Made by a program: the position numbers and the translations under genes. The notes below the pieces were generated by a model that searched no databases, was not told where the DNA came from, and saw nothing but the letters and a program-made list of their open reading frames with translations. A stretch of DNA of 26,983 nucleotides, taken from assembly GCA_964492555.1 (NCBI GenBank), contig CAZBKQ010000036.1, forward strand, positions 1 through 26,983, written 5' to 3'. Positions 1 through 7,464 of this stretch are shown in pieces. Position 1 is the stretch's first letter. Each line of letters begins with the position of its first letter. The stretch comes from GCA-2709075 sp964492555 (lineage in GTDB: Bacteria > Pseudomonadota > Alphaproteobacteria > MPNO01 > UBA2964).

Positions 1-409
1 CCGTTTCCGGTTCTTCCGCGGCGGGCACGGCGATAACGGCGTCATCCGTTTCACCGGCAGCGGAAAATTGCAGCCCGAACTTGACGGATGGGTCGACAAA
101 GGCGGTCACCGCGTCAAACGGCACGTTGAGGGTCTGCGGCTGGCCGCCGAAGCTCAGAGCCACCGAAAACCGGTCCTCCTCCACCGTCAAATCCCAGAAC
201 TGATGTTCCAGCACGATGGTGATTTCTTCCGGATATTGCGCGCGCAGACTGTCGCCGATCTCAACATCCGGGTGCGTCGTGTCCAGCGTCAGGTAAAAAT
301 GATGCCGCCCCGGCAAGCCCTGGTCCGCGGCGATCTGAAGCGCCTCGCGCATCACCGATTGCATGGCGCGGTCGACAAGGCGGGCGTAATCCAAGGGATC
401 GTCAGTCAT
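1..409 (-). CDS. sspB: SspB-family ClpXP adaptor (3' end cut by window edge)
   Basis: Stringent starvation protein B family: a dimeric adaptor that binds the ssrA degradation tag on proteins released by trans-translation and tethers them to ClpX for degradation in the cytoplasm. The minus-strand frame opens at the ATG at 409-407 and runs without a stop off position 1, giving 136 visible residues. The N-terminus (MTDDPLDYARLVDRAMQSVM) is a helix, followed by the substrate-binding core with the family-like stretch FYLTLDTTHPDVEI and later VPFDAVTAFVDPSVKFGL; an acidic, Ala/Pro-rich linker begins near residue 120. The start is supported by a strong ribosome-binding site, AAAGGGG, a few bases upstream. 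The ClpX-binding C-terminal tail lies outside the window. The gene is co-directional with, and directly downstream of, the tmRNA gene whose products it should recognise. The family call rests on recognition of the sequence and is strengthened by the neighbour. Confidence 0.9.
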   Translation of the reverse strand, partial: MTDDPLDYARLVDRAMQSVMREALQIAADQGLPGRHHFYLTLDTTHPDVEIGDSLRAQYPEEITIVLEHQFWDLTVEEDRFSVALSFGGQPQTLNVPFDAVTAFVDPSVKFGLQFSAAGETDDAVIAVPAAEEPET

Positions 410-474
410 GGCCCCTTTGTAAGTCCATGGGGCGGGCAAGGGCAAGTGAGATCGGGAATACGGCGAAATGAATC

Positions 475-755
475 GAGTGGGGGGCTTCTGTTGCCCGGTG
501 CCCCCCGAACCGCGCTTACCTAATGTTAGGCAGCGAGAGCCAAGTCATTATCATTGGCAATTGTATATCGGCCCGATAACGGCGGTACCATACCGAACGA
601 AAAACTTGTCTTTACACGCGCGTCGATCCTGTTTCGCCCCCGAAAAGACCGCTGGCCAGGCCGGGTCTGGAATTTGGTGGAGGCGCCGGGTACCGCCCCC
701 GGGTCCGCATCGCTTATTGCACAAGCCGTTTATCGCCATAGCCGGTGAACCGGCT
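475..755 (-). ncRNA. ssrA: Two-piece (circularly permuted) transfer-messenger RNA
   Basis: tmRNA rescues stalled ribosomes: it is charged with alanine and then serves as mRNA for a degradation tag. On the minus strand the order is permuted, as in other Alphaproteobacteria. The acceptor piece comes first (about 755-675), ending in GGCGCCTCCACCA with the CCA encoded at 677-675. A spacer of about 33 nt follows (674-642), then the coding piece starts with GGGGGCGAAACAGGATCGACG at 641. GGGGGCG (641-635) pairs with CGCCTCC of the acceptor 3' strand, allowing one G-U, and ACAAG (609-605) can pair with CTTGT (725-721), which fits helix P2. The tag reading frame lies at 558-526. A 7-bp stem (506-500 with 485-479) closes the 3' part. 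The outer ends are estimates: the 5' end from a candidate promoter and the 3' end from the last hairpin. Processing of the spacer is inferred from the family. Confidence 0.9.
526..558 (-). other. ssrA: tmRNA proteolysis-tag reading frame (ANDNDLALAA, stop TAA)
   Basis: Reading the minus strand from the resume codon GCC at 558-556 gives A-N-D-N-D-L-A-L-A-A and then TAA at 528-526. With the alanine carried by the tmRNA itself, the tag added to stalled proteins would be AANDNDLALAA. The AANDN start matches the SspB-binding end of alphaproteobacterial tags, and the terminal LAA is the ClpX/ClpA recognition end. The tag is 10 encoded residues, one of the shorter forms. Confidence 0.92.
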
Positions 756-760
756 CTTTT

Positions 761-789
761 AATATAGGTCGATTCGCCTCTAAATTAAA
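761..789 (-). promoter_or_regulatory. Candidate tmRNA promoter
   Basis: On the minus strand TATATT (766-761) lies about 6-10 bases before the start of the acceptor piece, with a weak -35 (TTTAAT, 789-784) at 17-bp spacing. The AT-rich stretch 756-790 separates the divergent tmRNA and thyA genes and probably also holds the thyA promoter, which I could not place. The -10 is reasonable and the -35 is poor. Confidence 0.4.
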
Positions 790-826
790 GAAATCGCTCG
801 GCGCGCGTGATTCGAAGGAAAATCCG

Positions 827-1621
827 GTGAAACAATATCTCGACCTCATGCGGCATGTGCTGGAGAACGGCGCGGAAAAGGGCGACCGCACCGGAACCGG
901 CACCAGAAGCGTTTTCGGTCATCAGATGCGGTTCGATCTCGGGGCCGGGTTCCCGATGGTCACGACCAAGAAGCTGCATCTGAAATCGATCATTCATGAG
1001 CTCCTCTGGTTTCTCAAAGGCGACACCAATATCGCCTATCTGAAGGAAAACGGGGTGCGCATCTGGGATGAATGGGCGGATGAGAACGGCGATCTCGGCC
1101 CGGTCTACGGCGCGCAATGGCGGTCCTGGCCGGCATCGGGCGGCAGGCAATTCGATCAGATCACGGCGCTGATCGACGGTCTCCGGAACAATCCCGATTC
1201 GCGCCGCCATATCGTCAGCGCCTGGAATGTCGGGGAAATCGACAATATGGCGCTGCCGCCCTGCCATTGCCTGTTTCAGTTCTATGTCGCGGACGGCAAG
1301 CTCTCCTGTCAGCTATATCAGCGGAGCGCCGATATCTTTCTCGGCGTACCGTTCAATATCGCCTCCTATGCGTTGTTCACCCTGATGATCGCGCAGGTGA
1401 CGGGGCTGGAGCCGGGCGATTTCGTCCATACGTTCGGCGATGCGCATCTTTACCTGAACCATCTGGAGCAGGCGGAATTGCAGCTCTCACGCGATCCCTA
1501 TCCGCTGCCCGAAATGCTGATCAATCCGGAGGTCAAAGATATTTTCGGCTTCCGCTATGAGGATTTCGTGCTCGACGGGTATCAGGCGCACCCGCATATC
1601 GCGGCCCCTGTCGCCGTCTGA
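827..1621 (+). CDS. thyA: Thymidylate synthase
   Basis: Methylates dUMP to dTMP with 5,10-methylenetetrahydrofolate, releasing dihydrofolate, in the cytoplasm. The 264-residue product has exactly the length of the E. coli enzyme. Key positions are in register: Arg21, the Arg126-Arg127 pair contributed across the dimer (SRRHIV), and the catalytic nucleophile Cys146 in PPCHCLFQFYV, followed by the QRSAD and FNIASYA blocks. The start is GTG with AAGGAAAA about 6 bases upstream; no upstream start fits better. It lies divergently from the tmRNA gene and 18 bp before folA, which regenerates the tetrahydrofolate it consumes, so the two are probably one transcript. Confidence 0.98.
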   Translation: MKQYLDLMRHVLENGAEKGDRTGTGTRSVFGHQMRFDLGAGFPMVTTKKLHLKSIIHELLWFLKGDTNIAYLKENGVRIWDEWADENGDLGPVYGAQWRSWPASGGRQFDQITALIDGLRNNPDSRRHIVSAWNVGEIDNMALPPCHCLFQFYVADGKLSCQLYQRSADIFLGVPFNIASYALFTLMIAQVTGLEPGDFVHTFGDAHLYLNHLEQAELQLSRDPYPLPEMLINPEVKDIFGFRYEDFVLDGYQAHPHIAAPVAV

Positions 1622-1639
1622 ATTCCACGGTCCGCCCCC

Positions 1640-2143
1640 TTGCGTCTTTCCATCATCGCCGCCATCGCCGAGAACGGTGTTATCGGGCGCGATAACGACC
1701 TGCCCTGGCGGCTTTCCGAAGACCTCAGGAATTTCAAACGGCTGACTATGGGAAAGCCGCTGGTCATGGGCCGCAAGACCTTCGAGTCGCTCGGCAAACC
1801 ACTTCCCGGTCGGCCGCATATCGTTCTGACCCGCGATCCGGATTTCGCTTATGACGGGGTAACGATTGCACCCGATTTCGACGCCGCCCTGGCTGCGGCG
1901 GCAGAATTGCTTGATGCTGACAACGATGAGGTCATGGTGATTGGCGGCGAGGCCGTCTTTTCCGAGGCGCTCGCGCGCGCCGACCGGCTTTACCTCACCG
2001 AAGTGCATCTGGAGGCGGAAGGCGACGTAAGGTTCCCCGCTTTTGACCGAGCCGGTTGGCGCGAGCTATCGCGTGAACGCCATGCCGCCGGGCCGACTGA
2101 TAGCGGCGATTACAGTTTCGTCATTCTCGATCGCGTGTCCTGA
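1640..2143 (+). CDS. folA: Dihydrofolate reductase
   Basis: Reduces dihydrofolate to tetrahydrofolate with NADPH, closing the cycle opened by thymidylate synthase just upstream. The 167-residue product has the family landmarks: SIIAAIAENGVIGRDNDLPW at the N-terminus, the conserved acidic residue Asp28 in SEDL (equivalent to E. coli Asp27), the NADPH-loop block MGRKTFESLGKPLPGRP, and VMVIGGEAVF. The reading frame has to begin at TTG (1640) to keep the first beta strand; there is no ATG or GTG in a useful place. No clear Shine-Dalgarno is visible before it, which may mean it relies on translational coupling to thyA 18 bp away. Identity is certain; only the start codon is inferred. Confidence 0.97.
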   Translation: MRLSIIAAIAENGVIGRDNDLPWRLSEDLRNFKRLTMGKPLVMGRKTFESLGKPLPGRPHIVLTRDPDFAYDGVTIAPDFDAALAAAAELLDADNDEVMVIGGEAVFSEALARADRLYLTEVHLEAEGDVRFPAFDRAGWRELSRERHAAGPTDSGDYSFVILDRVS

Positions 2144-2152
2144 CGGAAATTC

Positions 2153-2186
2153 TGGCGGTTCCCGCCACGATCTGTTAACTGTTTTT
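2153..2186 (+). terminator. Weak candidate terminator after folA
   Basis: TGGCGG (2153-2158) and CCGCCA (2162-2167) form a perfect 6-bp stem with a 3-nt loop 10 bp after the folA stop. A GTTTTT run follows only after a 13-nt gap, which is too far for a classical intrinsic terminator. The remaining bases before 2233 probably hold the promoter of the next gene. Confidence 0.3.
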
Positions 2187-2232
2187 CCGGATATTCGGTA
2201 TTCCGTTACGGGGAAAGCAGCCAGGGGCTAGC

Positions 2233-2769
2233 ATGCTGCGGACCATGAGAATGGCGGCGATTTGCGCCGCGTCGATTATTTTCTTTTCCACCGCGCCGTC
2301 GATGGCGGCGGAAAATATGCGCGTGGCCAGCCTGACAACCGGTCAAATCGCGGACCGTGTGGTCGTGCTCAAGGGCGATCGCAGGCTGGTCGTGATGAAG
2401 GGCGACCGGGTGCTGCGGATATTCCGTATCGCGCTGGGCCGCTATCCCAAGGGGCATAAACGGCGCGAGGGTGACGCCAAGACGCCGGAAGGGTCCTATA
2501 CGCTGGATTACAAGCTGGAAGACAGCGCGTTTTTCCGGGCAATCCATATTTCCTATCCCAACCGCCGGGACCTGGCCCGCGCCGAGGCAAAAGGCGTCAG
2601 CCCCGGCGGCAAGATCATGATCCACGGGCTGCCCAACGATATGTCGGCGGAGGATGTCGGCCATCCCTGGATTGACTGGACGCAGGGCTGCATCGCCGTG
2701 ACCAACCGCGAGATGAAAGAACTCTGGTCGATGATCAGACCGGGCACGCCGATCGAAATCCATCCCTGA
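2233..2769 (+). CDS. Exported L,D-transpeptidase (YkuD) family protein
   Basis: YkuD-domain proteins form L,D-crosslinks in peptidoglycan, attach proteins to it, or release them, using a catalytic cysteine in the periplasm. The 178-residue product begins with a signal peptide (residues 1-26, hydrophobic AAICAASIIFFSTAPSMA, likely cut after Ala-X-Ala). The YkuD domain follows directly: KTPEGSYTLDYKLEDSAFFRA, the His131-Gly132 pair in MIHGLPND, and the catalytic Cys153 in TQGCIAVTN. No peptidoglycan-binding module is present, so it is the single-domain YafK-like kind. The common Arg after GC is replaced by a hydrophobic residue, as in some single-domain members. It stands alone, 89 bp after folA and converging on the next gene. 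Whether it is a transpeptidase or an amidase-like hydrolase cannot be decided here. Confidence 0.9.
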   Translation: MLRTMRMAAICAASIIFFSTAPSMAAENMRVASLTTGQIADRVVVLKGDRRLVVMKGDRVLRIFRIALGRYPKGHKRREGDAKTPEGSYTLDYKLEDSAFFRAIHISYPNRRDLARAEAKGVSPGGKIMIHGLPNDMSAEDVGHPWIDWTQGCIAVTNREMKELWSMIRPGTPIEIHP

Positions 2770-2789
2770 CGGGACGGCTGCCCGGCGCG

Positions 2790-4064
2790 TTAGATCAGGG
2801 CGAGAGAGACGCTACCCGCGGCGATTACGCCGCCGCCGCCGAGGATGATACGGCGGTATACGGTCTTGTCGGAAAATACGACGCTTAGTCCGATCTTTAC
2901 TGCCGTATTCACCAGGGCCGCCAGAACAATTGCGCCGGCGGCGACCGTCCCGATTTCCGCTTTTTCCGAGGTCATCTGCGCAAGGGACAACCCTATGGCG
3001 TCGATATCGATGAGACCGGAAAGTCCGGCCACGACATAAAGGCCCTGATCGCCAAGAAATACCCGCATGTAATGGCTGGCAAGCGCGATACCCGCCAGGA
3101 ACAATCCAAACTGCAAGGCGACGCCGAGCTCCAGAGGGTTTTCGAACCTCACCTTGTCTTCGCCGCGCAGATGGACGGATTTTGTATCGTTGCGGAGGAA
3201 AAAGTAGGCGAAGCCGAAAGCGACCAGCGACATTGCCGCCAGCGGAAAACCCATCGTCACCGCAAGGGGCGTGTGAATCACGCCGACGATCACCCATAGT
3301 CTGACGAAGCTCATTCCCGTCGCCAGCAAGATACCGCCGGCGAGATAAGGGGCGAGCGCCGGCGCATCCTTTCCCAACCGGGAAAAACCAAGCGCAACGG
3401 CGGTTGAGGAGGCGAGTCCGCCGGCAATCGCCGTTACCACGACACCGCGCCTTGGCCCCGCCCGGCGCACCATGAAATAGCCGATGAAAGACAAACCGGC
3501 GACAAGAACGACCATCCACCAGAGCCGGTACGGGTTGAGCAACGCCCCGGGGCCGTACCCACTGTCCGGCAGGATGGGAAGCAAGACTACGGAGATCAGC
3601 AGGATTTTGACGGCGGCGTCGAGTTCGCGGCGTTGCAGGAGGGCGATCTGTGTGTGGAGTTTCTTCTTCGCGTCCAGAAGCGCGGTCAACGCAACGCCGC
3701 CAGCGGCTGCCACGATCATATCCCCCCTCACCGCCAGCGCGCCAAGGCCGAAAACGACCAGAGCCGCTACTTCGGTGGTGGTGCCGAAATCGCCATATTC
3801 TTTTACGCTCACGACATAGGTGGCGATGACCAGTGCGGCAAACCCCAGGAACGCCGCCGCAAGGAATATTTGTCCGACGTCGAGTGATAAAATTCCTGAA
3901 ACACCACCCAGCAGCCCCACGATGGCAAATGTCCGGACGCCAGCAATTCGTTCGCCGCCGGTCCGGTCCTTGGTGTGGCGGCCCCGTTCAATGCCGACGA
4001 TCAACCCGATCAGTATGGCGAGCGCCAGCCTGAGAAAAAGATCCTGTGTCGTATGATCGGCCAT
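2790..4064 (-). CDS. MgtC/SapB family integral membrane protein (DUF4010)
   Basis: A 424-residue polytopic inner-membrane protein. The N-terminal part matches the MgtC/SapB domain: a first transmembrane helix with the GLIVGIERGR motif (residues 20-29) and then RIAGVRTFAIVGLLGG. The C-terminal part is the larger DUF4010 membrane domain with many hydrophobic helices and short polar loops, up to GGGGVIAAGSVSLALI. MgtC itself modulates magnesium homeostasis and ATP synthase in some pathogens, but the role of these longer fusions is not established, so no function is assigned. The start ATG at 4064 lies just downstream of a candidate promoter. Its 3' end converges on the YkuD gene with a 20-bp gap. 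Confidence 0.85.
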   Translation of the reverse strand: MADHTTQDLFLRLALAILIGLIVGIERGRHTKDRTGGERIAGVRTFAIVGLLGGVSGILSLDVGQIFLAAAFLGFAALVIATYVVSVKEYGDFGTTTEVAALVVFGLGALAVRGDMIVAAAGGVALTALLDAKKKLHTQIALLQRRELDAAVKILLISVVLLPILPDSGYGPGALLNPYRLWWMVVLVAGLSFIGYFMVRRAGPRRGVVVTAIAGGLASSTAVALGFSRLGKDAPALAPYLAGGILLATGMSFVRLWVIVGVIHTPLAVTMGFPLAAMSLVAFGFAYFFLRNDTKSVHLRGEDKVRFENPLELGVALQFGLFLAGIALASHYMRVFLGDQGLYVVAGLSGLIDIDAIGLSLAQMTSEKAEIGTVAAGAIVLAALVNTAVKIGLSVVFSDKTVYRRIILGGGGVIAAGSVSLALI

Positions 4065-4085
4065 TCAAGAGCCCCGCGTTTTTGT

Positions 4086-4114
4086 ATTGTAACGCTTATC
4101 CCCTAGAGATTGCC
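4086..4114 (-). promoter_or_regulatory. Candidate promoter of the MgtC/DUF4010 gene
   Basis: On the minus strand TACAAT (4091-4086) is a good -10 with GGCAAT (4114-4109) as a weak -35 at exactly 17-bp spacing. Transcription would begin about 15 nt before the ATG at 4064. Upstream of it, a CCCGC/GCGGG stem lies between this gene and the preceding hydrolase gene. Confidence 0.4.
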
Positions 4115-4139
4115 CGCGCGCGGCGGGATTGCAAGCGGG

Positions 4140-5036
4140 CTAAACCTTGCTGTAACGCGCTTCTATCGTCACGTCGCCGTCGCAGGCCGCCCGCCCGGTT
4201 TCGACCATATGCTCCATATGGGCAAACACCGACCGGCCTGCCGCCTTGTGCATTTTCTGCGGCAGGTGAGTATAGAGCGCCTCGACAATTTCCGGGATCG
4301 TCTCCAGCCCGCGTTCAAGACAACGCCCGATTTCGCCCTCGCGCATGCGGCGGTGACTGCGATAGGCGCGGGTGAAGGGTTCCGGGTTGGCGATTTCAGG
4401 ACCGTGGGCCGGCCAGTAGGTGGTCTCGCTGCGGGCCAGACAGACCTCAAGGCTCTGGAAATATTCGCGCATATTGCCGTCGGGCGGGGAGACGATGGTC
4501 GTATTCCAGCCCATGATGTGGTCGCCGGTAAACAGGATGTTTTCTTCCTTTAGCGCGAAACACATATGGTTCGACATGTGGCCCGGCGTATGCACCGCCT
4601 CCAGAGTCCAGCCGTCACCCGAGACTTCCGTGCCGTCCTCCAGCTCATGATCCGGCGAAAACGCCCAGTCGATGGATTCGGCGGTGCGTTCTTCTCTCGA
4701 CAGCGGCCTGGGATGCGCGCCCCATACTTCACCGCCCACCTGTTCGCGCAGAGGGCTGACGCCCGGCGAATGGTCGTGATGGGTGTGGGTTACCAGAATA
4801 TGCTCAACCGTGTCGTCCTTGAGCGCCGCGGCGAGCGCGCCGGTATGTTCGTCCAGCGGGGGGCCCGGGTCGATCACCGCGACGCGCCCGTGCCCAACGA
4901 TATAGGTGTTGGTGCCGTGAAAGGTGAAACCGCTCGGGTTGCGCGCGATGACGCGGCGGACCATCGGGGTCACCTGTTCGACTTCGGTGTACTCGAATTC
5001 CATCCCCTTGCGGAACGGAATTTTCGCTTCACTCAT
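4140..5036 (-). CDS. Metallo-beta-lactamase fold hydrolase, LACTB2-like
   Basis: A 298-residue metallohydrolase of the MBL superfamily with a C-terminal winged-helix extension, the layout of the LACTB2/RNase-like group. The dinuclear metal site is complete: HTHHDH at residues 84-89, His153 in HTPGHMSNH, Asp172 in LFTGDHIMGW, and His211 in WPAHGPEI. The C-terminal part (about 220-298) is helical with basic pairs, ending in the small winged helix. The reading frame stays open for about 75 codons further upstream, but those codons overlap the preceding gene and look non-native, so the ATG at 5036 is chosen. It starts 4 bp after the mrp stop, which strongly suggests a shared transcript. The substrate is unknown; human LACTB2 is an endoribonuclease, but other members act on thioesters. 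Confidence 0.88.
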   Translation of the reverse strand: MSEAKIPFRKGMEFEYTEVEQVTPMVRRVIARNPSGFTFHGTNTYIVGHGRVAVIDPGPPLDEHTGALAAALKDDTVEHILVTHTHHDHSPGVSPLREQVGGEVWGAHPRPLSREERTAESIDWAFSPDHELEDGTEVSGDGWTLEAVHTPGHMSNHMCFALKEENILFTGDHIMGWNTTIVSPPDGNMREYFQSLEVCLARSETTYWPAHGPEIANPEPFTRAYRSHRRMREGEIGRCLERGLETIPEIVEALYTHLPQKMHKAAGRSVFAHMEHMVETGRAACDGDVTIEARYSKV

Positions 5037-5040
5037 CGGG

Positions 5041-6144
5041 TTACTCGATAATGATCTGCGGGCCGGATTTTTCGGCCGCCGCGAAGGCGCTGTCACGCAC
5101 CATTCTGGCGATGCCGTGATAGACCGCCGCGTGCGGGCTGTCCGGGGCGGCGGCGACGATGGGTTTGCCGGAATCCGACCCTTCGCGGATCGCCATTTCC
5201 AGCGGCACCGAGCCGAGGAAGTCGACTCCCATGCGGTGCGCGGTGGTTTCCGCGCCGCCATGGGTAAAAATATCCGATCTTTCGCCGCAATGCGGGCACA
5301 GGAAATAGCTCATATTCTCGATGATGCCGAGAATCGGGACCTCAACCTTGTGGAACATGTTCAGACCCTTGATGGCATCGAGCAGCGCCAGATCCTGCGG
5401 GGTGGACACGATGATCGCGCCCGCCAGCGCGACCCGTTGCGCGATGGTCAGCTGCGCATCGCCGGTGCCCGGCGGCATGTCGATCACCATGATGTCCAGC
5501 TCGCCCCAATCCGTGTCGCCCATCAGCTGTTCCAGCGCGCCCATCACCATAGGGCCGCGCCAGATCATCGGCGTGTCGGACGGCACCATGAACCCGATCG
5601 ACATGCATTTGAGGCCGTATTTCTCGATCGGCAGCAGTTTTTCGCCGTCCGGCGATTCCGGTTTGCCCTCAATCCCCATCATCAGCGGCAGAGACGGTCC
5701 GTAAATATCGGCGTCCATCAGACCGGTCCTGAGCCCCGACTGTGCCAGCGCCAGGGCCAGATTGACCGCAGTGGTCGATTTACCGACCCCGCCCTTGCCC
5801 GAGGCAACGGCGATGACCGCGCCGACATTTTCCAAGAGCTTCGGTTTTTGTCCGCCCTGACCCTGTTGAGGTGCCTGCTGTTGCGGTGGCGCCTGGCGTT
5901 CTGCAGTCAGCACGGCGGTGACGGAAAGGACGCCGTCCAGGGCGGCAACGGTGTCTTCCGCCGCCTTGCGCACGGGTTCCATATGCGGCCCTTGTTCCGG
6001 CGTCACCTCGATCGAAAATCCGACATTGCCGTCCTTGTTGATCAGGCCGGAAACCATGCCGCGTGACACGATATCCTCGCCGCTCGCCGGGTCGCGGACG
6101 GTTCTCAGTGCCGCAATTACTCTATCTTCCAGTCTTTCTGACAT
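5041..6144 (-). CDS. apbC: Mrp/ApbC (NBP35-type) iron-sulfur cluster carrier ATPase
   Basis: Binds a labile 4Fe-4S cluster at a dimer interface and passes it to apoproteins in the cytoplasm. The 367-residue protein has a MIP18/DUF59 domain at residues 1-80, a Gln/Pro-rich linker (about 84-100), and a deviant-Walker P-loop ATPase domain. The P-loop GKGGVGKS is at 116-123, DADIYGPSLP at 144-153, and DMPPGTGDAQL near 222-232. The two cluster-ligating cysteines form CPHC at 283-286, in the NMSYFLCPHCGE block. The ATG at 6144 gives the full DUF59 domain. It is divergent from hflK across 179 bp and shares its transcript with the MBL hydrolase that follows. Confidence 0.95.
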   Translation of the reverse strand: MSERLEDRVIAALRTVRDPASGEDIVSRGMVSGLINKDGNVGFSIEVTPEQGPHMEPVRKAAEDTVAALDGVLSVTAVLTAERQAPPQQQAPQQGQGGQKPKLLENVGAVIAVASGKGGVGKSTTAVNLALALAQSGLRTGLMDADIYGPSLPLMMGIEGKPESPDGEKLLPIEKYGLKCMSIGFMVPSDTPMIWRGPMVMGALEQLMGDTDWGELDIMVIDMPPGTGDAQLTIAQRVALAGAIIVSTPQDLALLDAIKGLNMFHKVEVPILGIIENMSYFLCPHCGERSDIFTHGGAETTAHRMGVDFLGSVPLEMAIREGSDSGKPIVAAAPDSPHAAVYHGIARMVRDSAFAAAEKSGPQIIIE

Positions 6145-6207
6145 ATCCTATCGCCTTGTTCGCAAACAAAACCGGGCACGCGGCTGAATAAAGCGCGGCC
6201 CGACTCA

Positions 6208-6236
6208 TTGCGTTCGTAATTCACCTAACATATATA
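6208..6236 (+). promoter_or_regulatory. Candidate sigma-70 type promoter of hflK operon
   Basis: TTGCGT (6208-6213) and TATATA (6231-6236) are separated by exactly 17 bp, about 88 bp before the hflK ATG. The region 6145-6323 must also hold the divergent mrp promoter, which I could not place with confidence. Confidence 0.5.
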
Positions 6237-6323
6237 CCACCAACGGCCCGGGGCAATGGATGGGCGTAAAAGCGCCGTAATCGTTGTGCGACCAGGTGGA
6301 GAGAAATCAGAGCGGGGAACGCT

Positions 6324-7463
6324 ATGCCGTGGCAACAACAAGGCGGAAGAGGCAGTGGGGGCGGTGGCCCCTGGGGCAGCGGCCCGACCGGCGGGTCGGG
6401 CGGAGGCGGCGGCGGAGGCCCAACCCCGCCCGATCTTGATGAGATGCTCCGCAAGGGGCAGGAGAAATTCAAGAACATGATGCCGGGCGGGATCGGCGCC
6501 GGAAAGGGTGTTGCCTTGATCCTGATTGCCTTGATCGGCATCTGGTTGTTTTCCGGCATTTACCGGGTCCAACCCGGTGAACGCGGGGTTGAATTGCTGT
6601 TTGGCGCGAAGGTTTCCGATTCCACGACCGCGCCGGGGCTACATTTCTGGTTCCCCGCGCCCATCGGCAATGTCTACACGCCGAATGTGGAGCAGACCAA
6701 TGAAATCCTGGTCGGGTTCCGCGGAACCGGGGCGGGCAGCCGTGCCGCCACGGTGCGCGACGTGCCGGAAGAAAGTCTGATGCTGACGGGTGATCAGAAC
6801 ATCATCGATATTGATTATGTGGTGCAGTGGCGTATCAAGAACCCCATCGATTTCCTGTTCAACACGCGCGATCCCGTCGGGACGACGAAGCTGGCATCTG
6901 AAAGCGCCCTGCGCGAAGTGGTCGGCCAGACAAATCTGGAAGACGCACTGGCCGCGCGGCGGAGCGAGGTTGAAAACAAGACCCGCGAATTGCTGCAGAA
7001 AATTCTTGATGAATATAAGGCGGGAATTTTCGTCGCGTCTGTAAAGATGCAAAAGGCCGAACCGCCCCAGCCGGTGATCGATGCGTTCAACGATGTGCAA
7101 CGCGCCAAGCAGGACCGCGAGCGTCAGCAGAATGAGGCTGAAGCCTATCGCAACGATATTCTGCCGAAGGCCAAGGGTCAGGCGGAACGCATGATACAGG
7201 AAGCGCGGGCCTATCGTGAACAGCGTATCAAGGAAGCCCAAGGTGAGGCGAAGCAGTTCCTGGAGGTCTATGAGGCCTATAAGGGCAATCCGGATGTCAC
7301 CAAGCGGCGGCTTTATATCGAACGATTGCAGGAAGTCCTGAGCGGTTCCAATAAGGTAATCATCGACAGCGAAAAGGGCGGCGGATCAGGTGTTGTGCCG
7401 TATCTGCCCCTTCCCGAGCTCCAGAAACGGCTTCAGTCGAACCAGACTGGCGGAGGACAGTAA
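6324..7463 (+). CDS. hflK: HflK, membrane protease-modulator subunit
   Basis: With HflC it builds the large SPFH-domain complex that encloses the FtsH protease in the inner membrane and controls its access to membrane substrates. The 379-residue product starts with a cytosolic Gly-rich stretch (residues 7-33, low complexity), then one transmembrane helix (about 62-79). The SPFH/band-7 domain starts at YRVQPGERGVELLFG and includes PGLHFWFPAPIG and the QNIIDIDYVVQWRI block. A long charged helix (about 250-320, rich in QAERMIQEARAYREQ) is typical of the family. The start is ATG with GGGGAA upstream. Its stop is one base before the hflC ATG. Length and architecture are normal. Confidence 0.96.
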   Translation: MPWQQQGGRGSGGGGPWGSGPTGGSGGGGGGGPTPPDLDEMLRKGQEKFKNMMPGGIGAGKGVALILIALIGIWLFSGIYRVQPGERGVELLFGAKVSDSTTAPGLHFWFPAPIGNVYTPNVEQTNEILVGFRGTGAGSRAATVRDVPEESLMLTGDQNIIDIDYVVQWRIKNPIDFLFNTRDPVGTTKLASESALREVVGQTNLEDALAARRSEVENKTRELLQKILDEYKAGIFVASVKMQKAEPPQPVIDAFNDVQRAKQDRERQQNEAEAYRNDILPKAKGQAERMIQEARAYREQRIKEAQGEAKQFLEVYEAYKGNPDVTKRRLYIERLQEVLSGSNKVIIDSEKGGGSGVVPYLPLPELQKRLQSNQTGGGQ

Positions 7464-7464
7464 G

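Noticed and set aside
551..748. Short protein-like frames on both strands at 551-748
   Set aside because: They overlay the conserved tmRNA pieces, which explain the sequence.
4924..6066. Long plus-strand open frame opposite mrp and the hydrolase
   Set aside because: Composition is His/Arg-rich with no domain; it is the antisense of clearly conserved genes in GC-rich DNA.
6369..6420. GGC/GGA-rich simple repeat
   Set aside because: It encodes the normal Gly-rich N-terminus of HflK, a known feature of the family.
6221..6559. Proline-rich minus-strand frame
   Set aside because: It is the reverse complement of the Gly-rich N-terminus of HflK.
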